DNA of 8,936 bases from an uncultured Clostridium sp. (GCA_905204915.1 CAJLBR010000045.1:1-8936), one strand, 5' to 3'. Positions 1 through 7,060 are shown, numbered from the stretch's first letter. Notes: generated by a model from the letters alone, not told the origin. Numbers and translations: made by a program.

Positions 1-924
1 TAAAGTTATACACCAAAATAGGATAACGACCTTTGTTTCCTTCATTCCAGATAATTCTAAATGATGATGGAAAGGTGCCATTTTAAATAGTCTTTTTCCT
101 TTAGTGATTTTAAAATATATAACTTGTAATGCTACAGATATAGTATCAAATACACAAACAAATGCAACTATTAAAAGATATAAAGGCATTTTTAACATTA
201 TTGCAATTGCAGCTACTGCACCACCTAGTGCAAGAGAACCAGTATCTCCCATAAATACTTTTGCTGGGTGATAATTAAATACCAAGAATCCTAAACAAGT
301 ACCAACACAAGAAGCGCCTAAAATTATCATATCTTTTTCTTGATTTTTTATAGCTATCAAAGTGAAAAATGTCATTATTATAGCTACTACACCAGAAGCT
401 AAACCATCAAGTCCATCAGTTAAATTTACTGCATTTGTTGTTCCAATAAATACAAAAGCTGTAAATATTACAAACACAAGTGGTGACAAATACAAAGGTT
501 GATTTACAAATGGTACTATTATTTCTGTACCAAAGTTAAATACTTTTAGATACAAAACTATAACTAATGCTGTAATAATCAAAAGTCCAAATATTTTTTT
601 CTTAGGCGATAAACCTTCAGTATTCTTTTTCACTAATTTTTTATAATCATCTATAAAGCCTATTATTCCACAACCAAATATCGCAACTATTGGAATTATT
701 AATTCTTTATAATTTACTAAATTAACTGCTAATATTATAGTTACTACAATAATCATAACGATTCCACCCATTACTGGTGTACCGCTCTTTTTTAGGTGGG
801 ACTTTGGTCCATCCTCTCTTACAATCTGACCAACTTTAAGTTTTCTTAATTTAGGAACTACAATAGCACCTAATATAACTGTTGATATAAATGAGATAAT
901 CAAATTTAGCGTCTGTGTATTCAT
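1..924 (-). CDS. mraY: Phospho-N-acetylmuramoyl-pentapeptide-transferase MraY (3' end outside window)
   Basis: Integral membrane enzyme that transfers phospho-MurNAc-pentapeptide from UDP to undecaprenyl phosphate, giving lipid I. I read 308 uninterrupted codons from ATG at 924 to the window edge; the family is usually about 320-330 residues, so only about 10-20 C-terminal residues are missing. Family motifs seen: REDGPKSHLKKSGTPVMGG (about residues 37-55), the aspartate pair in GFIDDYKK (D92-D93), NAVNLTDGLDG (164-174), FMGDTGS (224-230) and the HHH triplet (286-288) followed by LELSGMKETKVV. Several hydrophobic membrane segments lie between these motifs. The SD AAGGAG (933-938) overlaps the murE stop codon and sits 8 nt before the ATG. 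The gap to murE is only 12 nt, so the two are co-transcribed and probably translationally coupled. Identification is secure. Confidence 0.97.
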   Translation of the reverse strand, partial: MNTQTLNLIISFISTVILGAIVVPKLRKLKVGQIVREDGPKSHLKKSGTPVMGGIVMIIVVTIILAVNLVNYKELIIPIVAIFGCGIIGFIDDYKKLVKKNTEGLSPKKKIFGLLIITALVIVLYLKVFNFGTEIIVPFVNQPLYLSPLVFVIFTAFVFIGTTNAVNLTDGLDGLASGVVAIIMTFFTLIAIKNQEKDMIILGASCVGTCLGFLVFNYHPAKVFMGDTGSLALGGAVAAIAIMLKMPLYLLIVAFVCVFDTISVALQVIYFKITKGKRLFKMAPFHHHLELSGMKETKVVILFWCITL

Positions 925-936
925 ATTTATTTCTCC

Positions 937-2409
937 TTAAATTTCAATATTTTTATCAGGCATAGACTCAGCTATTTGCTTTACTATTTCCCTCTCATCA
1001 AATTTTATTTTTTTATTATTTTTAAGAATTTGATATGTTTCATGTCCTTTTCCAGCAATAACAATAATATCATTTTTCCATGCAATTCTCATTGCAAATC
1101 TTATTGCTTCTTTTCTATTTTCTATTATTTTATAAAGTCCTCTACTCTTTTTTACTCCAGTTTCAATTTCAGCCATTATTTCTTGTGGTGATTCATTTCT
1201 AGGATTATCTGTTGTAATAACTGTAAAGTCAGCTAGTCTTCCAGAGATTTCTCCCATAATAGGCCTTTTTATTTTATCTCTATCTCCACCACATCCAAAT
1301 ACGCAAATTATTCTACCCTTTGCATGTTTTTTTACTGAAGATAATATAGCCTCTAAACTCGAAGGATTATGAGCGTAATCTACCATTACTGTAAAAGTTT
1401 TTCCAACATCTATAACTTCACTTCTACCAGGTACTTTTACATTTGCTAGAGCAAGTAATATTGCATCCATTTGAACATTTAACATACTTGCTGCTCCAAT
1501 TGCTGCAAGTGAGTTATAAACTGTAAATCTTCCTGGAATATTAACTCTTACAGTTTCAAGCATTTTATTAACATACATTTTAAATTCAACATATGATGCA
1601 TTTACTCTAACATCAGTAGCAGTTAGGTTTACATCATTATCAAGTCCAAAAGTAGCATGTTTTACAGATATCATTTTTAGTAGTTTTGGAGCATATATAT
1701 CATCTCCATTTATTAGAGCATAATCGCTTTGTGCAAAAAGTTTTGCTTTAGCATTTAAATAATTATCCATTGTTTTATGGAAATCCAAATGTTCTTCAGA
1801 AAGATTTGTAAAGATTCCTATTATAAAATGAAGTCCATAAACTCTATCAAGTTCTAAAGCATGCGAACTAACTTCCATAACTACATATTTTATGTCATTA
1901 TCTACCATATCTTTAAGAAGTTTTTGTAAGTCTAATGATTCTGGTGAAGTTCTACTAGATTCTATTTGTACATTTCCATAGGTATTATATATTGTACCTA
2001 TCATACCAGTTTTTTTACCAGCTGCATTAAGTATATCTCTTAACATATAAGCTGTTGTTGTTTTTCCCTTAGTACCAGTTATTCCTATTAATTTTAATTT
2101 TGTGGCAGGTCTATCATAGTAAACAGCAGCCACTTTTGCAAGTGCTTTTCTTGCATTTGAAACTTTTATTATAGTAATATCTTCATTTCCAAATTCCCTA
2201 TCTTCGTCAGTAATTACTGCAACTGCACCACGTTTTATTGCATCTTCTATAAATGAATTACCATCATTTTGAAATCCTTTAATTGCAACAAACAAATCAT
2301 TTGTTGATATCTTGTTTGAATCATATTCGATTTTTTCTATATCGATATTTGTATTTCCTTTTTTAATATCATATTCTTCCAAATCTTCTAATAAATACTG
2401 TAAAAGCAT
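937..2409 (-). CDS. murE: UDP-MurNAc-tripeptide synthetase MurE, meso-diaminopimelate type
   Basis: Cytoplasmic ATP-dependent ligase that adds the third amino acid to UDP-MurNAc-L-Ala-D-Glu. It has 490 residues, a normal family length. The N-terminal domain contains YDSNKISTNDLFVAIKG (about 29-45). The central ATPase has the Mur P-loop GITGTKGKTT (109-118), the SSRTSPE substrate loop (151-157), MEVSSHAL (178-185) and NAKAKLF (219-225), whose first lysine is the probable carbamylated residue. The C-terminal domain has VDYAHNP (343-349), FGCGGDRDKIKRP (371-383), DNPRNE (401-406) and GKGHE (453-457). DNPR is the known signature for meso-diaminopimelate; lysine-adding enzymes differ at this site. 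ATG at 2409 is preceded by the SD GGGGAG with a 9-nt spacer. The PBP stop codon is 25 nt upstream and mraY starts 12 nt downstream, so this is an operon gene with no promoter of its own visible. Confidence 0.97.
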   Translation of the reverse strand: MLLQYLLEDLEEYDIKKGNTNIDIEKIEYDSNKISTNDLFVAIKGFQNDGNSFIEDAIKRGAVAVITDEDREFGNEDITIIKVSNARKALAKVAAVYYDRPATKLKLIGITGTKGKTTTAYMLRDILNAAGKKTGMIGTIYNTYGNVQIESSRTSPESLDLQKLLKDMVDNDIKYVVMEVSSHALELDRVYGLHFIIGIFTNLSEEHLDFHKTMDNYLNAKAKLFAQSDYALINGDDIYAPKLLKMISVKHATFGLDNDVNLTATDVRVNASYVEFKMYVNKMLETVRVNIPGRFTVYNSLAAIGAASMLNVQMDAILLALANVKVPGRSEVIDVGKTFTVMVDYAHNPSSLEAILSSVKKHAKGRIICVFGCGGDRDKIKRPIMGEISGRLADFTVITTDNPRNESPQEIMAEIETGVKKSRGLYKIIENRKEAIRFAMRIAWKNDIIVIAGKGHETYQILKNNKKIKFDEREIVKQIAESMPDKNIEI

Positions 2410-2434
2410 AATTTTCTGCTCCCCCTCTTATAAT

Positions 2435-4609
2435 CTACGGTAAATCTTCCGTATCTGCACATTTTACTGTAACTATTGAACCTTTTTCTATAACAGCGCC
2501 TGGTGTTGGATCTTGTGTTAGAACACTACCTTTTCCAATTACTCTTATATTAAGATCACTAGCTCTTATTTGATTAATTGCTACTTGCATATCTTTATTT
2601 CTTATATCTGGTACTGTTACTGTTGATTTTGCTTCATCGTTAGTATAAACTCTGATAGTTGATCCATCCATAAGTGAAGCACCAGATTTGGGTATTTGAT
2701 CTTTTATTACATCAGTATCTGATAAATTTGTATCTGATACTAATTTCATTCCTTTTTCTTCTAATATAGATTTTGCTTCCGCAACTGTTTTAGAAGTAAG
2801 GTCTGGAACTACCTTTTCTTTTATATCATTTTCAACAACTGTATAATCTGTATCAATATCTAAATATCTTAATGTTTCTTCAATAATTGAACCAACAACC
2901 GGACCACACAAAGTAGCTCCACCATGACCAGAAGGTCCTTGTGGGTTGTATAAGTTTACAACAACTACAACTTCTGGTGAACTTACAGGTGCTATTCCCG
3001 CAAATCCAGCAAGATATTTTAGATTATTTCCTCTTCCGTTTTCACCAGTAGCTGTTTTACCAGCAACTCTATAACCACTTACTTGTGCTGTTTTACCAGT
3101 ACCAATTGTAACTGTATCTTCTAGAGCACTTAGTATACTATCTGCTGTTGATTTAGACATTATTTGTTTCTTTATTTTTGATTCTGTTATTTCATCATAA
3201 TTTCCGCTACCGCTTTTTACTTCTTTTACAACATATGGTTCTACTAAATATCCGCCATTTGCAACTGCTGCATAATTTACTGCTGTTTGTAAAGTAGAAA
3301 TTTGTATTGTTTGACCAAAAGAAGTTGTTGCAAGGTCAACTGCTGTCATAGTATCTTTATCATGCATAATACCAGTAGCTTCACCTGGAAGATCAATTCC
3401 TGTTTTTCCTGCAAGGTTAAATGCATCTATATATTTACAGAATGTATCTATTCCCATTTTTTGAGAAACTTGCATAAATACAGGGTTACAAGAATTCATT
3501 ATTCCTTGTCTTAAGTTTTCTACACCATGACTATTAGGATATCTCCAACATTTAATAGTCCAAGTTCCAACTCTAACTGATCCAGTACAGTTAAAACTTG
3601 ATGGAGAATCTATTCCAACTATTCCCTCTTCTAAAGCTGCTGTAGCTGTTACTATTTTAAATGTAGAACCTGGTTCTGCAGTATCTGAAATACATTTATT
3701 TCTCCACATATTATTAAGTGCTTTACTTTTTTCTTCTTGTGACATTGTGTCCCAAGCTTCTTTTAATTCATCAGTATTAGGTGTAAATGGATCATTAGCA
3801 TCAAATGTTGGCATTGTTGCCATAGCAAGAACCTCACCTGTTTTAGGTCTTAGTACTACTGCTGTTCCATATTCTACAACATTTTCTTCACAAGCTTTTT
3901 TCAAGTATTTTTCAACAATACTTTGGATAGTTGCGTCAACTGTTAATACTACGTCTTTTCCATCTGTAGGTGCAATGTATTGTTCACTAGTAAACGGTGT
4001 TTCTCTTCCCTTACCATCAGTACTTCCTAATATTTTTCCTGGAACCCCTGATAAATCTTTATCATAGTATGCCTCAACACCATATAATCCCTGATTATCA
4101 GTTCCAACAAATCCTAATACATGTGACAAAAGTTCACCATATGGGTATATTCTTTGAGTATCTTCATCAATTTTTATACCATCGACCTTTGCGTCTGTAA
4201 TGTATTCTAATACTTTAGCTGCTTTTTCAGAATCAACCTTTGTAGCTATAGTTTCACTAGAAGTATTTTTTGTTAATTTAGCAAGTATCTTATCTTTATC
4301 CATCTCTAAGATATTTGCAAGATTTTCAGCAACACTTTCCTTATTTTCAACACTATTTGGAACTGCCTTTATTGAACTTACTGATACACTTTGTGCAAGT
4401 ACTTTTGTACCAGTTGCATCATATATAGTACCACGCTTAGCAGCAACCTTTCTTTCACGAGTTTGTTGTTCATAAGCCATTTGTTTATAGTGATTTGATT
4501 TTATAACTTGAATATAAACTAGTCTACCAAATAAGACAAGAGCAATAACCAAACAAAATATTAAAGCTACCGCTATTCTCTTCTGGTTTTTTAGCGACAT
4601 ATATGACAA
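2435..4609 (-). CDS. spoVD: Class B penicillin-binding protein with two PASTA domains (SpoVD/PBP2B type)
   Basis: Membrane-anchored peptidoglycan transpeptidase. Residues below are numbered from the upstream in-frame GTG (4618). A basic N-terminus and one membrane segment (about 14-38) lead to the class B dimerisation motif RGTIYDATG (62-70). The transpeptidase domain has the catalytic STFK (S318, K321) and SCN (S376-N378); the third motif reads KTAT (K521) where KTGT is usual. Two PASTA repeats follow (about 603-660 and 667-721), starting VVPDL and VTVPDI. I prefer the TTG start at 4609 (724 residues): the SD GAGG (4618-4621) lies 8 nt before it, whereas the GTG at 4618 is part of that SD and the ATG at 4600 is 17 nt away. 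Sequence cannot separate sporulation-specific SpoVD from a vegetative PBP2B. As the only class B PBP gene here, it may serve septation, spore cortex, or both. It appears to have its own promoter. Confidence 0.92.
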   Translation of the reverse strand: MSYMSLKNQKRIAVALIFCLVIALVLFGRLVYIQVIKSNHYKQMAYEQQTRERKVAAKRGTIYDATGTKVLAQSVSVSSIKAVPNSVENKESVAENLANILEMDKDKILAKLTKNTSSETIATKVDSEKAAKVLEYITDAKVDGIKIDEDTQRIYPYGELLSHVLGFVGTDNQGLYGVEAYYDKDLSGVPGKILGSTDGKGRETPFTSEQYIAPTDGKDVVLTVDATIQSIVEKYLKKACEENVVEYGTAVVLRPKTGEVLAMATMPTFDANDPFTPNTDELKEAWDTMSQEEKSKALNNMWRNKCISDTAEPGSTFKIVTATAALEEGIVGIDSPSSFNCTGSVRVGTWTIKCWRYPNSHGVENLRQGIMNSCNPVFMQVSQKMGIDTFCKYIDAFNLAGKTGIDLPGEATGIMHDKDTMTAVDLATTSFGQTIQISTLQTAVNYAAVANGGYLVEPYVVKEVKSGSGNYDEITESKIKKQIMSKSTADSILSALEDTVTIGTGKTAQVSGYRVAGKTATGENGRGNNLKYLAGFAGIAPVSSPEVVVVVNLYNPQGPSGHGGATLCGPVVGSIIEETLRYLDIDTDYTVVENDIKEKVVPDLTSKTVAEAKSILEEKGMKLVSDTNLSDTDVIKDQIPKSGASLMDGSTIRVYTNDEAKSTVTVPDIRNKDMQVAINQIRASDLNIRVIGKGSVLTQDPTPGAVIEKGSIVTVKCADTEDLP

Positions 4610-4636
4610 ATTTTTCACCTCTTATTCATAACTAAC

Positions 4637-4666
4637 ATTATAACATATATATGTAAAAAAAAACAA
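4637..4666 (-). promoter_or_regulatory. Extended -10 promoter of the PBP gene
   Basis: Reading the minus strand, TTGTTT (4661-4666) is followed after 18 nt by a perfect TATAAT (4637-4642) with an upstream TG in the extended -10 position (TGTTATAAT). The transcript would start near 4630, giving a leader of only about 20 nt that carries the SD. The -35 lies inside the 3' arm of the hairpin described at 4655-4712. This suggests that the PBP, murE and mraY genes can be transcribed without the upstream genes. Predicted from sequence only. Confidence 0.6.
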
Positions 4667-4712
4667 GATATTTCTAAGTACTATTAAATAATACTAACAA
4701 AATTTCTTGTTT
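4655..4712 (-). terminator. Hairpin with U-tract between ftsL and the PBP gene (possible terminator or attenuator)
   Basis: On the minus strand the arms AAACAAGAAATTT (4700-4712) and AAATATCTTGTTT (4661-4673) pair over 13 positions with one mismatch. An inner stem AGTATTA/TAGTACT (4689-4695 with 4677-4683, one G-U pair) closes a 5-nt loop. Nine T residues (4655-4663) begin in the last bases of the stem, the layout of an intrinsic terminator. The stem has few GC pairs, so termination may be partial. It would act on transcripts coming from mraZ-rsmH-ftsL. Confidence 0.45.
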
Positions 4713-4721
4713 ATTACAACT

Positions 4722-4775
4722 TTATTTTTTATCAATTAAATTTATTGTTCCACACAATGATTTATATTTAATCAT
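4722..4775 (-). other. Possible 17-codon leader peptide ORF before the hairpin
   Basis: An ATG lies one base after the ftsL stop codon (TAG-T-ATG) and opens a 17-codon frame, MIKYKSLCGTINLIDKK, ending 9 nt before the hairpin at 4655-4712. No Shine-Dalgarno sequence is present, so translation would depend on reinitiation by ribosomes finishing ftsL. The position fits a leader peptide, but such short frames occur often by chance in AT-rich DNA. Confidence 0.15.
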
Positions 4776-4776
4776 A

Positions 4777-5271
4777 CTAGAATAATGAAGATATTTTTGA
4801 TTTTATTGTATCAAAAAAGTTTGAAAATGCATCTGAAACACTTTTATTTTCTACTAAATTGTTTTCTAATGAGCTATCAACATATACTATTTGATTTACT
4901 GATGGTTTTTGCATGCCAAGTTTTTGCTTTGCATATGCTTCAATAGCATTGTAGTCTGTATTACTTTCAACTTCTATTTTTGTTGTTGTAAGTAAAGCAT
5001 CAGCATCCTCTAATTCTTCTTTTAATTCTTGTACCTTTAAATTTTTCTCACTTATAACATTATATCTGTGAGTAAGTAAGATTGTCATTGAAAATGCACA
5101 AGCGATAAAAAGGCATATAGCAGCTTTATTTTGAGTCTTAACCGCTTTTTTAGGCATCTTTTTAACCTTTTTTTCAGTTTTTACTTTTGGAGTATCAAAT
5201 ACTTCCTTATAAATTTCTCTTTTTCTTGCGGCTGATCCTGTTTCAAAAGGAATATACTCATTATATTGCAT
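4777..5271 (-). CDS. ftsL: Cell division protein, FtsL/DivIC-like
   Basis: Bitopic membrane protein of the septum assembly complex; in the family it works with DivIC/FtsB and DivIB/FtsQ to recruit and activate septal peptidoglycan synthases. Numbered from the preferred ATG (5271, 164 residues), there is a long lysine-rich cytoplasmic N-terminus (about 1-48), one membrane segment (about 49-67, ICLFIACAFSMTILL core), a heptad-like coiled coil (about 72-102), then the family C-terminal motif AIEAYAKQKLGMQKP followed by QIVYVD. A roughly 30-residue tail ends in an amphipathic segment. An in-frame GTG at 5283 is unlikely as the start because it forms part of the SD AAGAGGTG; the ATG is 11 nt after GAGG. 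The stop of rsmH lies 30 nt upstream. FtsL evolves fast, so identity rests on position in the cluster, topology and the LGM.KP motif. Confidence 0.88.
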   Translation of the reverse strand: MQYNEYIPFETGSAARKREIYKEVFDTPKVKTEKKVKKMPKKAVKTQNKAAICLFIACAFSMTILLTHRYNVISEKNLKVQELKEELEDADALLTTTKIEVESNTDYNAIEAYAKQKLGMQKPSVNQIVYVDSSLENNLVENKSVSDAFSNFFDTIKSKISSLF

Positions 5272-5301
5272 GCTATTTTTCACCTCTTTTCTTAAAATAA
5301 A

Positions 5302-6234
5302 TTAATTTCTTTCAAATATTCTTAATTTAGCACTACGCGCTCTAGGATTTTCTAACACTTCTTCTTCACCAGATACTATTGGTTTCTTTGTTATAATTTT
5401 TCCATAAGATTTAAAACCACATACACATACTGGAAAATCTTTAGGACAAGTGCATCTTCCTTCCATTTCTTCATAAGTATGTTTTACTATTTTATCTTCT
5501 AAAGAATGGAAAGTTATTATTAGTAATCTACCATTTTTATTAAGTGACATTATGCTATCAACAACAGCCTTTTTTAAAAGTGTAAGTTCTGAATTTACTT
5601 CAATTCTTATTGCTTGAAAAACTCTTTTAGCTGGATGTTGTTTTTCGTTAAGTGCTCTTTTAGGCATAGCACTTTTTATAATATCTACTAATTCAAATGT
5701 AGTTTCTATCTCTTTTTCTTTTCTTTTTTCAACAATTTTTTTAGCTATAGACGACGAAAATTTTTCTTCCCCATAATCTTTAAAAATTCTAAATAATTTT
5801 TCCTCAGGATAATTATTTACAACTTCAAAAGCAGAAAGCTCATCTTCTTGATTCATTCTCATATCTAGTCTTGCATCATTCATGTAGCTAAATCCTCTGC
5901 TAGCCTCATCAAGTTGATATGAAGAAACTCCAAGGTCTAATAAAATTCCGTCTACTCCTTTTATGTTTAAATTTTCTAAAATATTTTTTATATTACTATG
6001 ATTATCGTGAACTAATTTATAATTACTAAATTCTGATAATCTTTTAGAAGCTGCATTTAAAGCATCATTATCTCTGTCTATTCCTATCAACATTCCACTT
6101 CCATTTAATTTTTTTAAAATTTCGTAAGAATGTCCAGCTCCTCCTAAAGTTCCATCTACATATATTAAATCGTTTCTAATATTAAGTCCCTCGATGCATT
6201 CATCAAGTAAGACTGATTTATGTTTGAATTCCAT
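5302..6234 (-). CDS. rsmH: 16S rRNA (cytosine1402-N4)-methyltransferase RsmH (MraW)
   Basis: Cytoplasmic SAM-dependent enzyme that N4-methylates C1402 of 16S rRNA in the decoding centre. It has 310 residues, typical for the family. Motifs seen: HKSVLLDECIEGL at the start (5-17), the SAM loop YVDGTLGGAGHS (25-36), GIDRD (51-55), ILLDLGVSSYQLD (97-109), GFSYMNDARLDMRM (114-127), HPAKRVFQAIRIEVN (200-214), TFHSLEDKIVK (241-251), a four-cysteine segment CTCPKDFPVCVCG (261-273) common in Firmicute homologues, and NPRARSAKLR (297-306). The ATG at 6234 has a modest SD (GGAG, 6-nt spacer). It is separated from mraZ by an unusual 172-bp spacer with repeats and is followed closely by ftsL. Identification is secure. 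Confidence 0.97.
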   Translation of the reverse strand: MEFKHKSVLLDECIEGLNIRNDLIYVDGTLGGAGHSYEILKKLNGSGMLIGIDRDNDALNAASKRLSEFSNYKLVHDNHSNIKNILENLNIKGVDGILLDLGVSSYQLDEASRGFSYMNDARLDMRMNQEDELSAFEVVNNYPEEKLFRIFKDYGEEKFSSSIAKKIVEKRKEKEIETTFELVDIIKSAMPKRALNEKQHPAKRVFQAIRIEVNSELTLLKKAVVDSIMSLNKNGRLLIITFHSLEDKIVKHTYEEMEGRCTCPKDFPVCVCGFKSYGKIITKKPIVSGEEEVLENPRARSAKLRIFERN

Positions 6235-6263
6235 TTATTACTCCATATTAATACTTAAATTTT

Positions 6264-6397
6264 TATCTTTTGTACACTTGCTTTTTATCTTTAGTGTAAT
6301 ATATTAATATCTTTTGTTTGAATTTTTAATTTTAAATAATTTATCTTTTGTATTTTGTTTTTTTATTTTTATCTTTTGTTCATTTGTAATCTTTTGT
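6264..6397 (-). repeat. Six direct copies of ACAAAAGATA in the mraZ-rsmH spacer
   Basis: The mraZ-rsmH gap (6235-6406) contains no gene. In the transcript sense it carries ACAAAAGATA at 6342-6351, 6308-6317, 6264-6273 and 6370-6379 exactly, plus ACAAAAGATT at 6388-6397 and ACTAAAGATA at 6286-6295. All copies share one orientation. Start-to-start distances, from the mraZ side, are 18, 28, 34, 22 and 22 nt. The DNA between copies is A-rich and not conserved, so this is a spaced motif array and not a tandem duplication. I see no terminator or convincing promoter here. Protein binding to DNA or to the leader RNA of rsmH is possible; function unknown. Confidence 0.75.
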
Positions 6398-6406
6398 AGG
6401 ATATGA

Positions 6407-6838
6407 TTAAATGCCTAAGTTAGACATCTGACCAGCAATTTCGTCTAAATCCATATTTTCTGGACTTGTGTAGTTATCCCATTTTTCTTTATCCCAAATT
6501 TCAACTCTAGTTGCTACACCAATTACATATACTTCTTTTGTAATTCCAGCATAGTCTCTTAAATTTTGTGGGATATTTATTCTTCCCTGTTTATCAATTT
6601 CACATTCAGTGGCACCAGAAAAGAAAAATCTTATAAAGTTTCTAGCGTTAGGATTAGTTAGTGGAAGTGTTTTAAGTTTTGATTCAAATGTTGTCCATTC
6701 TTGTTTTGAATATATAAATAAGCAATTATCTAGTCCTTTAGTTACTATAAAAGATGAGCCAAGATCATCTCTAAACTTAGCAGGAATGCTTACTCTTCCC
6801 TTTGTATCAAGGTTATGAGAATATTCACCAAGTAACAT
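6407..6838 (-). CDS. mraZ: Transcriptional regulator MraZ
   Basis: DNA-binding protein of the AbrB/SpoVT-like swapped-hairpin class that controls the dcw operon and, in studied bacteria, binds repeats in its own promoter region. It has 143 residues, the normal family size. The two internal half-domains each carry the DxxxR signature: DTKGR (11-15) followed by VSIPAKFR, and DKQGR (82-86) followed by INIPQNLR. Other family features are the opening LLGEYSHNLD, VTKGLDNCLF (32-41), FFFSGATECEID (71-82) and IEIWDKEKW-like RVEIWDKEKW (111-120). The ATG at 6838 has the SD GGGAG with a 9-nt spacer. It is the first gene of the minus-strand cluster. Three 10-bp repeats lie between its promoter and its start codon, fitting autoregulation. 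Confidence 0.97.
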   Translation of the reverse strand: MLLGEYSHNLDTKGRVSIPAKFRDDLGSSFIVTKGLDNCLFIYSKQEWTTFESKLKTLPLTNPNARNFIRFFFSGATECEIDKQGRINIPQNLRDYAGITKEVYVIGVATRVEIWDKEKWDNYTSPENMDLDEIAGQMSNLGI

Positions 6839-6857
6839 TTAAATTCACTCCCTTTCT

Positions 6858-6885
6858 TACCACTTCATACCACTTTGTACCACTT
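6858..6885 (-). promoter_or_regulatory. Three MraZ-box repeats (AAGTGGTA, 10-bp period)
   Basis: In the minus-strand sense AAGTGGTA occurs at 6878-6885, 6868-6875 and 6858-6865, exactly 10 bp apart, so all three face the same side of the helix. A degenerate fourth unit (AAAGGGAG, 6848-6855) continues the phase and contains the mraZ SD. MraZ is known to bind short G-rich direct repeats with about this period upstream of its own gene; AAAGTG-type boxes are reported in Mollicutes. The array begins at the predicted transcription start of mraZ, a position suited to repression. Confidence 0.8.
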
Positions 6886-6892
6886 TGATTTA

Positions 6893-6921
6893 ATTTTAGT
6901 ATATAATTTTGAAAAAATCAA
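6893..6921 (-). promoter_or_regulatory. Promoter of mraZ and the dcw cluster
   Basis: The minus strand reads TTGATT (6916-6921), a 17-nt spacer, then TAAAAT (6893-6898), a good match to a housekeeping sigma-A promoter. Transcription should start near 6886, directly at the first MraZ box, giving an mraZ leader of about 48 nt. It is arranged back to back with the plus-strand promoter at 6969-6997. Confidence 0.7.
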
Positions 6922-6968
6922 TACTTTTTTAGTAATTTATTATATTTTTTTATAATAGAAAATTTTAA

Positions 6969-6997
6969 TTGACTTTTTATCTAAATTATGTTAACAT
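6969..6997 (+). promoter_or_regulatory. Promoter of the small acidic protein gene
   Basis: TTGACT (6969-6974), a 17-nt spacer, then TAACAT (6992-6997) fit a sigma-A promoter, with a predicted start near 7004 and a leader of about 57 nt. The -35 differs from consensus at one position and the -10 at two. It diverges from the mraZ promoter, with 47 bp between the two -35 boxes. Confidence 0.55.
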
Positions 6998-7060
6998 ATA
7001 AGTATAAGAAAAAAATCTCTTGTTCAAATAAAAAATAATTTTTTTAAAGGAGGTATCTTT

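Noticed and set aside
976..4475. Plus-strand frames of 67-106 codons at 976-1191, 3302-3514, 3747-4067, 3997-4200 and 4200-4475
   Set aside because: All lie antisense to murE or the PBP gene, which have full family motifs; compositions are biased and typical of complement frames.
4640..4675. Sigma-E-like sporulation promoter (ATATC, 14 nt, CATATATA) before the PBP gene
   Set aside because: It matches the consensus only partly and overlaps a much better vegetative extended -10 promoter; AT-rich DNA gives such matches easily.
6264..6397. CRISPR array or tandem minisatellite
   Set aside because: Units are only 10 bp, spacing varies from 18 to 34 bp, spacers are simple A-rich DNA, and no cas genes are present.
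6997..7026. Second mraZ promoter further upstream (TTGAAC, TATACT on the minus strand)
   Set aside because: The spacer is only 15 nt and the promoter at 6893-6921 is better placed and has the correct 17-nt spacing.
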